Source: Algoriphagus lutimaris (lineage in GTDB: Bacteria; Bacteroidota; Bacteroidia; Cytophagales; Cyclobacteriaceae). Taken from it: a stretch of DNA of 64,000 nt. A program made the position numbers and the translations under genes. The stretch lies in contig NZ_JAFIDJ010000001.1 of NCBI RefSeq assembly GCF_017051705.1, forward strand, positions 2,075,786 through 2,139,785, given 5' to 3'. Below, piece after piece: positions 57,655 through 64,000 of the stretch. The notes beneath the pieces were generated by a model. The model searched no databases and was not told the DNA's origin. It was given only the letters and a program-made list of their open reading frames with translations. The first letter of the stretch is position 1, and each line of letters opens with the position of its first letter.

Positions 57655-59208
57655 ATGAGAATATCGATTTTTGGCCTTTTGGCAATGGTTCTTGTTTTTG
57701 GATGTAATAGTCCTGAAACTTCAGAAAATCTTCCAAGGATTGCAATTGCTGGATTGGCAATTGAATCCAGTACCTTCTCCCCTGCCCAAAGTGATGCTGC
57801 TGCATTTAGAACTCGTGTAGGAGAAGAAATATTTAGCTATTATCCTTTTTTGGATTCAGGTTCAGTAGACAGAGGTAGAGCCGAATGGTTTCCTACCTTG
57901 AGAGGTCATGCCATTCCTGGAGGAATAGTGACACGTGAGGCATACGATTCCTTGGTTGGTGTCACTTTAGAAATGCTGAAAGAAAATTTACCCTATGATG
58001 GATTATTTTTTGATATCCACGGAGCAATGAGTGTGGTAGGGTTGGATGATCCTGAGGGAGATTTCATTCTAAAAGTACGTGAAGTGGTGGGTCAGGAAAC
58101 TTTAATTTCCACTTCTATGGATTTACATGGAAATGTATCTCAAAGACTTGCGAAAAACACCGACTTAATCACCTGTTATAGAATGGCCCCTCATGAGGAT
58201 GCCCTAGAATCCAAACAAAGAGCGGTAGAAAACCTGCTAGATCGATTAGAAAGTGGAAAAGGTAAACCAGCTTATAAAGCTTGGATTCCTGTTCCCATTC
58301 TACTTCCAGGTGAAAAAACCAGTACCCGAATCGATCCAGGAAAAAGCTTATATGCAAAAATCCCAAGCCAAACAGAAAAAGAAGGAGTCATCGATGCTGC
58401 CATTTGGATCGGTTATGCCTGGGCAGATGAACCAAGAAACCATGCCGTGGTAATGGTGACAGGAGACGATGAAAAAGCTGTTTCAGAATCTGCAGAATAT
58501 TTGGCCAAGAGTTTTTGGGAGGTTAGAAATGAATTTGAATTTGTAGCGCCAGTTGCCACCTTGGACGAAAGCCTAAAAATGGCCTTAGAAAGTGATAAAA
58601 AGCCATACATGATTTCTGATATGGGTGATAACCCTACTGCAGGTGGTGCAGGTGATGTTACCTGGACGATTACAGAAGTTTTGAAAAGACCTGAATTCAA
58701 ATCAGCAGATGGCCCTACTTTGATCTATGCATCCATTCCAGGTCCTGAATTCGTGGAAAAAGCGATGGAAGTGGGTGTGGGAGGAACAGTTGAAGGAACT
58801 GCCGGTGCGGCAGTAGATGACCGTTTTGCTCCACCTGTGCCCTTAAAAGGTACTGTAGAATTCATCAAAGAAGGAGATCGGGCTGCAGAGGTAGAAGTAG
58901 TAGTGAGAATTGGTTCAGTCCATGTGATCGTTACTAAAAAACGTAAGCCTTATCATAATGAGAGTGACTTCACCGAATTGGGATTGAAGCCAAGAGAAGC
59001 CGATATCGTGATGGTAAAAATCGGGTATTTAGTTCCTGAACTTTATGATATGAGAGGCGATTGGGTCATGGCTTTGACTCCTGGAGGTGTGGACCAAGAT
59101 CTAGAACGATTGGGATATAAACGAATCAACAGACCAATGTTCCCTCTAGATAAAGATATGGAAAACCCAGACCTTAGTACTCGATTCATTCCTGCTTCGG
59201 ATCAATAA
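57655..59208 (+). CDS. M81 family metallopeptidase (MlrC-like), lipoprotein
   Basis: A 517-residue enzyme with a lipoprotein signal (MRISIFGLLAMVLVFGC, Cys17), unlike most M81 members, which are cytoplasmic. The MlrC-type N-terminal domain shows RIAIAGLAIESSTFSPAQ, FFDIHGAMSV and STSMDLHGNVS; Asp156, His158 and His180 are the likely zinc ligands. The C-terminal MlrC domain includes MGDNPTAGGAGDVTWT. MlrC of Sphingomonas cleaves linearised microcystin peptides; here a peptide or amide substrate outside the cell is assumed. It follows the phosphodiesterase by 76 bases and ends the operon at a strong terminator. Confidence 0.9.
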   Translation: MRISIFGLLAMVLVFGCNSPETSENLPRIAIAGLAIESSTFSPAQSDAAAFRTRVGEEIFSYYPFLDSGSVDRGRAEWFPTLRGHAIPGGIVTREAYDSLVGVTLEMLKENLPYDGLFFDIHGAMSVVGLDDPEGDFILKVREVVGQETLISTSMDLHGNVSQRLAKNTDLITCYRMAPHEDALESKQRAVENLLDRLESGKGKPAYKAWIPVPILLPGEKTSTRIDPGKSLYAKIPSQTEKEGVIDAAIWIGYAWADEPRNHAVVMVTGDDEKAVSESAEYLAKSFWEVRNEFEFVAPVATLDESLKMALESDKKPYMISDMGDNPTAGGAGDVTWTITEVLKRPEFKSADGPTLIYASIPGPEFVEKAMEVGVGGTVEGTAGAAVDDRFAPPVPLKGTVEFIKEGDRAAEVEVVVRIGSVHVIVTKKRKPYHNESDFTELGLKPREADIVMVKIGYLVPELYDMRGDWVMALTPGGVDQDLERLGYKRINRPMFPLDKDMENPDLSTRFIPASDQ

Positions 59209-59232
59209 AGAGTATCCTTTAAAAATTATTTT

Positions 59233-59267
59233 AAAATGCTGTTCCTATTGAGAACAGCATTTTTTTT
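59233..59267 (+). terminator. Intrinsic terminator of the sugar operon
   Basis: AAAATGCTGTTC (59233-59244) pairs perfectly with GAACAGCATTTT, followed by a run of T. It lies 25 bases after the M81 stop codon. Confidence 0.9.
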
Positions 59268-59297
59268 ATCTTCAAACCATATACACTCCAGGATTAC

Positions 59298-59756
59298 ATG
59301 AAAAAACTAAGTTTAGTACTCTTATTTTTTGGAATTGGATATTCCGTATTGGCTCAGGAAAAAGGACTATCTGATGAAGTTCAAATCCAAAATTTAGTTC
59401 AAGAATCATTCGATGTCTTGTTTTCTTCCTATGACCTCGATCAAATAGATACGTTTTATACTCCAGATATTAAAATACTGGAAAATGGTGAAATCTGGGA
59501 CATGGATATCATTAAAGGCTTATTGACAAACGCTAAAAGCCGAAACTCCGGAGTTCGGACCAATAAATTTGAGTTTATTGAAACCCATGTGGATCATGAC
59601 ATGGGGTATACAATCTATCATAATTACGCCTCATTTTTAAAGGATGGAGAAGTAACTCGTGAGATACATTGGATTGAAAGTGTAGTTGCCATCAAAACTG
59701 AAAATGGCTGGAGAATCAAAAATCTTCATAGTTTCCCGGCCTCTGAAAAAAAGTAA
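59298..59756 (+). CDS. Exported NTF2-like / SnoaL-type protein
   Basis: A 152-residue protein with signal peptide MKKLSLVLLFFGIGYSVLAQ. The mature domain has the cone-shaped NTF2-like pattern: helices QIQNLVQESFDVLFSSYDLD, then strands PDIKILENGEIWD, HDMGYTIYHNYASF and EIHWIESVVAIKTENGWRIK. Such proteins bind small ligands or act as isomerases; no catalytic motif is evident. The SGNH hydrolase gene begins 4 bases after its stop, so the two are probably translated together. Confidence 0.8.
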   Translation: MKKLSLVLLFFGIGYSVLAQEKGLSDEVQIQNLVQESFDVLFSSYDLDQIDTFYTPDIKILENGEIWDMDIIKGLLTNAKSRNSGVRTNKFEFIETHVDHDMGYTIYHNYASFLKDGEVTREIHWIESVVAIKTENGWRIKNLHSFPASEKK

Positions 59757-59760
59757 TTGT

Positions 59761-60687
59761 ATGAAAGCGATACGCCTATTTTTATTCTTCTACCTTTTAT
59801 TTTTTGGTCAGGCCAATTGCCAAGAAATCAATCCTATTTCAAATGAAACCAAACAAGTATTGTTTTTAGGAAATAGCATTACCTATGCAGGACAATACAT
59901 CAACTATGTAGAAACCTATTATCGCCTTAAACATCCAGATTCCTCCATAGAATGGATCAATTTGGGTTTACCAAGCGAAACCGTTTCTGGTCTTTCTGAG
60001 GAAGGGCATGCAAGAGGGGCTTTTCCTCGTCCTGATTTGCATGAAAGATTATCCAGGGTGTTTAACCAGCTAAAACCCGATTTGGTCTTTGCCAATTATG
60101 GCATGAACGATGGAATTTATAAGCCTTTGGATGACCTTCGGTTTCAAAAATATAAAGATGGTATCAATTGGCTTCAGCAATCTATTTCAATAAATGGAGC
60201 AAAAGGAGTCTTCCTGACTCCCCCTATTTATGATCCTGCAAAAGGAGAAGCCTATGCAAATGTCTTGGACAACTATTCAGACTGGTTGCTTAGCAAGAGA
60301 TATACTGACAATTGGGCCGTTATTGATCTGCATTGGCCCATGCGAAAATTTCTGGAAGAAAAAAGAAAGAATAACCCAAGCTATTACCTAGCAAAAGATG
60401 GAATACATCCCGGCCCAACTGGTCATTGGCTGATGGCCAGAGAAATCCTCTTTTTTCTAGGGGAAACAGAAATCTCTGCTTATGAAGAATTCAATGAGGC
60501 TATTGAAAATATGCCCAATTCCATAGAACTTTTGGAGTTAATCTCCAATAAACAAGCAATTCAAAGAGATGCATGGCTAAGATCAACGGGACATTTGAGG
60601 TCTGGGTTGAACGAGGGGCTTCCTATGGAAGATGCCCAAAAAAAGATATCTGAATTAGAAAAGCAGATTAAAAGCTTACTAAATTAA
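59761..60687 (+). CDS. Exported SGNH/GDSL hydrolase
   Basis: A 308-residue esterase with a signal peptide (MKAIRLFLFFYLLFFGQANC). The GDSL block I is seen as LGNSITYAG with nucleophile Ser39; block III is NYGMNDG and block V DGIHPGPTGH, which supplies Asp and His. These enzymes remove acyl or acetyl groups from sugars or lipids. The start at ATG 59761 fits the signal; the frame is open further upstream but overlaps the NTF2 gene. Acyl substituents on a polysaccharide are plausible given the neighbouring sugar operon. Confidence 0.9.
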   Translation: MKAIRLFLFFYLLFFGQANCQEINPISNETKQVLFLGNSITYAGQYINYVETYYRLKHPDSSIEWINLGLPSETVSGLSEEGHARGAFPRPDLHERLSRVFNQLKPDLVFANYGMNDGIYKPLDDLRFQKYKDGINWLQQSISINGAKGVFLTPPIYDPAKGEAYANVLDNYSDWLLSKRYTDNWAVIDLHWPMRKFLEEKRKNNPSYYLAKDGIHPGPTGHWLMAREILFFLGETEISAYEEFNEAIENMPNSIELLELISNKQAIQRDAWLRSTGHLRSGLNEGLPMEDAQKKISELEKQIKSLLN

Positions 60688-60690
60688 GGA

Positions 60691-61284
60691 ATGCAAAAAG
60701 GTAGGTTGGAAGCATTTAGTGATGGGGTATTGGCAATTGTCATTACCATTATGGTACTGGAAATCAAAGTCCCTCATGGAGACGAACTATCAGATTTAAA
60801 GCCCATTATTCCAGTGTTTTTAAGTTACATCCTTAGCTTTATATATCTTGGAATATATTGGAACAATCATCATCATATGATGCATACTGTCAAGAAAGTT
60901 TCCGGAGGAATACTTTGGGCAAACCTCTATCTTTTATTTTGGCTCTCCTTGGTCCCCTTTGTTACAGGCTGGATGGGTGAAAACAATTTTGCTCCGATGA
61001 CATTGGCATTGTATGGGTTCATATTGCTGATGGCAGCGGTAGCCTATTTCATCCTTCAAAATAGAATCATTCATGTTCATGGAAAGGATTCTCTTTTAGC
61101 AAAAGCACTTGGAACAGATTTAAAAGGATACCTTTCTCCTGTCTTCTATATTCTTGGTATTATCTCCAGTTTTTTCATCCCTTGGCTTGCAGGTGTCTTT
61201 TATATCCTGGTTGCCTTCATGTGGCTCATCCCCGACATGAGAATTGAAAGAATACTCAGAGAGGTAGAAAAAAAAGAAGACTAA
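60691..61284 (+). CDS. TMEM175-like potassium channel family protein (DUF1211)
   Basis: A 197-residue membrane protein with the N-terminal R-x-x-x-FSDGV signature (GRLEAFSDGVLAIVITIM), six predicted membrane helices and the H-rich loop NNHHHMMHTV. Bacterial TMEM175 proteins are tetrameric potassium channels; function in this organism is inferred. It starts 3 bases after the SGNH hydrolase gene and is followed 14 bases later by a small membrane protein gene. Confidence 0.88.
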   Translation: MQKGRLEAFSDGVLAIVITIMVLEIKVPHGDELSDLKPIIPVFLSYILSFIYLGIYWNNHHHMMHTVKKVSGGILWANLYLLFWLSLVPFVTGWMGENNFAPMTLALYGFILLMAAVAYFILQNRIIHVHGKDSLLAKALGTDLKGYLSPVFYILGIISSFFIPWLAGVFYILVAFMWLIPDMRIERILREVEKKED

Positions 61285-61298
61285 AAGCATACAATTGA

Positions 61299-61607
61299 AT
61301 GAAAATCAATACAAAAATAGTTCTTTCGTTAATTGCAGTGTTTTTAGGAATTTTTGGTATTTCTTTAAGCTTCTTTCCCCAGGAAATCTCCTTTTCCTTG
61401 AATCTTCAGGCAGATTTTTTTCTGTTTTTGCAACTCATGGGAGCGCTGTACTTTGGATATACCATGATTAATTGGATGGTCAAAGGCAGCACGATTGGAG
61501 GAATTTATAATAGACCTATCGCAATAGGAAATTTCAGTCACTTCGCGATTGGTACTTTGGCTTTAATTAAGTACTCTTCCAAGGCCTTAGATCAATCCCA
61601 ACCATAA
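61299..61607 (+). CDS. Small membrane protein of unknown function
   Basis: A 102-residue protein with three hydrophobic segments (VLSLIAVFLGIFGISLSFF; LFLQLMGALYFGYTMINWM; IAIGNFSHFAIGTLALI). No family is recognised. It lies 14 bases after the TMEM175-like gene, suggesting co-transcription. The size, hydrophobic pattern and ribosome-distance support a real gene. Confidence 0.65.
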   Translation: MKINTKIVLSLIAVFLGIFGISLSFFPQEISFSLNLQADFFLFLQLMGALYFGYTMINWMVKGSTIGGIYNRPIAIGNFSHFAIGTLALIKYSSKALDQSQP

Positions 61608-61683
61608 TTTTAGCAGCTATATATACTGTATTTGCGGTAATTTTTAGCCTAATTGTATTTATACATCCTTTAAACCGAACCTG

Positions 61684-62160
61684 ATGGAAAACTTACATAA
61701 AACCTCATTCCAATTTATCAGCGAACCTTCCGATGTGAATTTTGGAGGGAAAGTCCATGGGGGTATGGTGATGAAATGGATTGACCAAGCAGCATATACC
61801 TGTGCCAGAACCTGGGCAGAGACCTATTGTGTAACGGTTTATGTGGGGGGAATTAGATTCTATAAACCAATCAATATCGGAGAGATAATCAAAGTGGATG
61901 CAGCTGTAATTCATACTGGTAATTCCAGTATCCATATCATGGTGGAAATTTATTCCCGTGATTTCTCAGTACATGAATTTGAAAAAAAGACGCATTGTAT
62001 TATCATCTTTGTTTCTGTTGATGAAAATGGAAACCCCAAAAAAGTCAAACCATGGGTACCGCAGACCGATCAAGAAAAGAAGCTGGAAGAATATGCTACA
62101 AGATTAAAAACGCTGAGGGAAACCATTCATAATGAAATGCGCCCCTTCTTTAATGAATAA
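61684..62160 (+). CDS. Acyl-CoA thioesterase (YciA/BFIT-type hotdog)
   Basis: A 158-residue cytoplasmic hotdog-fold enzyme that hydrolyses acyl-CoA. The hotdog signature is VNFGGKVHGGMVMKWIDQAAY (split after VNFGG), followed by VTVYVGGIRFYKPINIGEII and a C-terminal helix. Catalytic Asn/Asp and Gly positions of the YciA family are present. The chain length preferred is unknown. It has no operon partner; its own promoter is probably in the 76-base gap before it. Confidence 0.92.
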   Translation: MENLHKTSFQFISEPSDVNFGGKVHGGMVMKWIDQAAYTCARTWAETYCVTVYVGGIRFYKPINIGEIIKVDAAVIHTGNSSIHIMVEIYSRDFSVHEFEKKTHCIIIFVSVDENGNPKKVKPWVPQTDQEKKLEEYATRLKTLRETIHNEMRPFFNE

Positions 62161-62163
62161 TAA

Positions 62164-62197
62164 AACAATTTAGGCTCCAGAAGGAGCCTAAATTGTT
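62164..62197. terminator. Hairpin between convergent thioesterase and DUF808 genes
   Basis: AACAATTTAGGCTCC (62164-62178) and its exact complement (62183-62197) flank a 4-base loop, giving a 15-bp stem. T runs are short on both sides. It overlaps the end of the minus-strand DUF808 gene. Confidence 0.7.
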
Positions 62198-63071
62198 AAC
62201 GTGCTTTCTTTTTAAACAACTTAAATACTGATTCAAATATTCCAAAAGCCACAAAACCTATGAATAAGCCGATTAGAATCTCTTTAATGATCGAGGGCCA
62301 AGATGGAAATAAATGGTGGAAATATTCGATGTTGTGAACGAAAATTCCCCCTGAAACCAAGATCAAGGCTATCGTCCCAATCACTCCCATACTTTTAATC
62401 ACCTTAGGCAAAGCTTTGACTAAAACCTTCCCAACTTGATCAGAGAAACTATTTTCCTCCTCATTCAATGCTATTAATTTAAAGCCAAATTCATCCATTC
62501 TTACGATCAGTGCCACAATCCCATATACTCCTACGGTAGCAATTAATGCAATAATAGACACCACTATAATTTGGTTTAAGATGGGTTCCCCTACTACCGT
62601 ACCCAAAGCTATGATGATGATTTCTACAGAGAGAATAAAGTCAGTGAAGATGGCAGACTTAATTTTCTCCTTTTCAAGTTTCAGTATTTCTTCTTCTGTA
62701 AGATTTTCTGCTAAAGAAACCACTTTCTTGTGTTCATGAGGCACTAAATATTCATAGATTTTTTCAGCTCCTTCAAAAGCCAAATAAACACCTCCAATCA
62801 CCAATATGACTGTGACAGCAATAGGAAGGAAGGCACTTAATAAAAAGGCGACAGGAAGAATAATCAATTTATTCAGAAGGGATCCTTTGGTAATAGCCCA
62901 TAAAACTGGAAGCTCACGATCAGAGACAAAACCAGAGGCCTTCTCTGCATTTACAGCCAAATCATCTCCTAAGATTCCGGCAGTTTTTTTCGCAGCAACT
63001 TTACTCATCACTGCGACGTCATCCATCAAAGTGGCAATATCATCCAGTAAAGCAAATAATCCTGAAGCCAT
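62196..63071 (-). CDS. DUF808 family membrane protein (YedI-like)
   Basis: A 291-residue inner-membrane protein. The N-terminal SGLFALLDDIATLMDDVAVM and GILGDDLAVNAEKASG segments are typical for the YedI family. Five to seven hydrophobic segments follow, for example LIILPVAFLLSAFLPIAVTV and EIIIIALGTVVGEPILNQII. The function of YedI proteins is unknown. The gene is convergent with the thioesterase gene and lies 73 bases downstream of the end of the partial GH20-like gene on the same strand. Confidence 0.88.
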   Translation of the reverse strand: MASGLFALLDDIATLMDDVAVMSKVAAKKTAGILGDDLAVNAEKASGFVSDRELPVLWAITKGSLLNKLIILPVAFLLSAFLPIAVTVILVIGGVYLAFEGAEKIYEYLVPHEHKKVVSLAENLTEEEILKLEKEKIKSAIFTDFILSVEIIIIALGTVVGEPILNQIIVVSIIALIATVGVYGIVALIVRMDEFGFKLIALNEEENSFSDQVGKVLVKALPKVIKSMGVIGTIALILVSGGIFVHNIEYFHHLFPSWPSIIKEILIGLFIGFVAFGIFESVFKLFKKKAR

Positions 63072-63144
63072 ACTTTTAACTAATCAAATTTGAAATTCCT
63101 CATTAAGCTTGTGAAGATAACGCTCCATCAAAGTCTTCCAAAAA

Positions 63145-64000
63145 CTATTCTTTTATCTTTTCTAAAAATAAATCTTCCACGTAAAACTGCCAGTCAGAAA
63201 ATCTCTTGGCTTGATTCGCCAAATGCACATGATGATCCTGATCCAAAACATAGTCATCTGGTTTATTTAATGACCGTGTTTTGCCATATACTTTTTCCAG
63301 TTCTGATTCAATTGAATTCCATTTTGCTTCCATACCTATTAATTCTGCTTTCGCAATATTTCTTTCCTCACCACTAGGATGGTCTAGTTTAGCCAATGTG
63401 ATCAATGCCTGATTAGTAAATTGAACTACTTTTGCTACTTGTTCATAGGCCTCTAAGTTGTATTTATTTCGTTTTGCTACTTTTTTGGAAGCCTCTATTT
63501 TGGATAATACCTCCTCTACAACTTTTAGATTCTCGGCTGCTTTAGAAACTCTATCTTGATACTTTTCTGTCCAAGTACCTAGTGATTCCAGATCTGGCAT
63601 TTCGATAACAGCTTCCTTAATAGGATCTTCTATATTCCTTAACCTGTTTCGGTCTTTGCCATCTAGCAATGCATTCTTCCAAAAGGCCACGGGACCTTCC
63701 AGACTTTCTACAAATGCAAATTCCTCAGACACCAATTCTGGTCCAAACATTCGTTGTCTAAAGGCAGTATGAAGCTCATCATCTGATCTTTTTTCCCCTG
63801 ACCAGGTGTATTCTGCAAACGTAGCAATCCCTCGTTGGTAAAGTTCAAATAACGGTGAATCATCATCCCATAAAGTCAAAAGTAGCCCATCTGCTTCATT
63901 ATCGATGGAGCTTAGAGCAAAATCACGAATGTTAGCGGTATTGCTATTTTCAAGTGGCATTAAATTCCATCGTGTTTGACCTGCAGTTGCGCCCATTACT
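63145..64000 (-). CDS. C-terminal part of a family 20 glycosyl hydrolase-like protein (cut by window end)
   Basis: Only the last 284 residues are in the window; the gene begins beyond 64000. The first residues (VMGATAGQTRWNLMPLENSN, then IDNEADGLLLTLWDDDSPL and FAEYTWSG) correspond to the end of the catalytic barrel in GH20-type proteins, with a probable tryptophan and Asp cluster. A helical region of ~150 residues with coiled-coil character follows and is not standard for the family. Family assignment rests on these motifs and is moderate. Confidence 0.6.
   Translation of the reverse strand, partial: VMGATAGQTRWNLMPLENSNTANIRDFALSSIDNEADGLLLTLWDDDSPLFELYQRGIATFAEYTWSGEKRSDDELHTAFRQRMFGPELVSEEFAFVESLEGPVAFWKNALLDGKDRNRLRNIEDPIKEAVIEMPDLESLGTWTEKYQDRVSKAAENLKVVEEVLSKIEASKKVAKRNKYNLEAYEQVAKVVQFTNQALITLAKLDHPSGEERNIAKAELIGMEAKWNSIESELEKVYGKTRSLNKPDDYVLDQDHHVHLANQAKRFSDWQFYVEDLFLEKIKE

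Overview
The window looks like a chromosomal segment of a marine-type Bacteroidota, most likely family Cyclobacteriaceae (Algoriphagus-like). Reasons: low G+C (about 40% by eye), many Bacteroidota protein types (TonB-dependent receptor with an N-terminal CarboxypepD_reg-like domain, UpxY-type NusG paralogue, VPS10/BNR-repeat exported protein, DUF2911, lipoprotein sulfatase and lipoprotein ADP-ribosylglycohydrolase), and several promoters with the Bacteroidota -7 element TAnnTTTG. The family-level placement is inference. I found no rRNA, tRNA, CRISPR array, insertion sequence or phage genes.

Layout. 1-3243 (-): ATP-grasp / alpha-E / transglutaminase operon, cut by the window start. 3541-4446 (+): YitT membrane protein. 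4565-7351 (-): metG and a tetR gene. 7490-12378 (+): ligA, dapA, xseA, xseB. 12512-13755: an outer-membrane protein converging on a UpxY-like antiterminator gene. 13831-20604 (-): complete RND efflux operon tetR-tolC-adaptor-permease, with a palindromic operator over its promoter and a terminator at the end. 20902-24588 (+): purL. 24589-25392: spacer with a frameshifted LuxR remnant. 25393-29077 (+): unknown protein, APC permease, and an aldo/keto reductase fused to a RidA-like domain. 29085-32180 (-): VPS10/BNR-repeat exported protein. 32464-35938: DOPA-dioxygenase-like enzyme, and a patatin lipase converging on a deoxyribosyltransferase-like/TRAFs-binding protein. 36460-42403: TonB receptor, dicarboxylate-type symporter, small lipoprotein, DUF2911 protein, with AT-rich spacers and degraded coding fragments. 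42744-47853 (+): OsmC, methyltransferase, MDR oxidoreductase, exported ADP-ribosylglycohydrolase, exported metallophosphoesterase, HopJ-like protein. 47951-51761: flavin-type oxidoreductase (-), YdeP-type molybdoenzyme (+), cyclophilin lipoprotein (+). 51866-59267 (+): compact sugar/sulfate catabolic operon ending in a strong terminator. 59298-62160 (+): NTF2-like protein, SGNH hydrolase, TMEM175-like channel, small membrane protein, acyl-CoA thioesterase. 62196-64000 (-): DUF808 membrane protein and the C-terminal part of a GH20-like protein cut by the window end.

How genes work together. The clearest units are the self-regulated RND pump and the 51.9-59.2 kb operon. In the latter a lipoprotein sulfatase would desulfate a sugar outside the cytoplasm, a rhamnose-type mutarotase would interconvert anomers, and an L-galactose-dehydrogenase-like AKR, a zinc dehydrogenase and a TIM-barrel isomerase would process it. 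Most other genes are housekeeping or single functions.

Most notable observations: a roughly 145-residue insertion inside NAD-dependent DNA ligase; an AKR-RidA fusion whose RidA part lacks the usual substrate-binding arginine; the palindromic operator/promoter of the RND operon; a LuxR pseudogene remnant; and the patatin / TRAFs-binding protein pair, which resembles conflict-system effectors. I did not find a clearly new multi-gene system.
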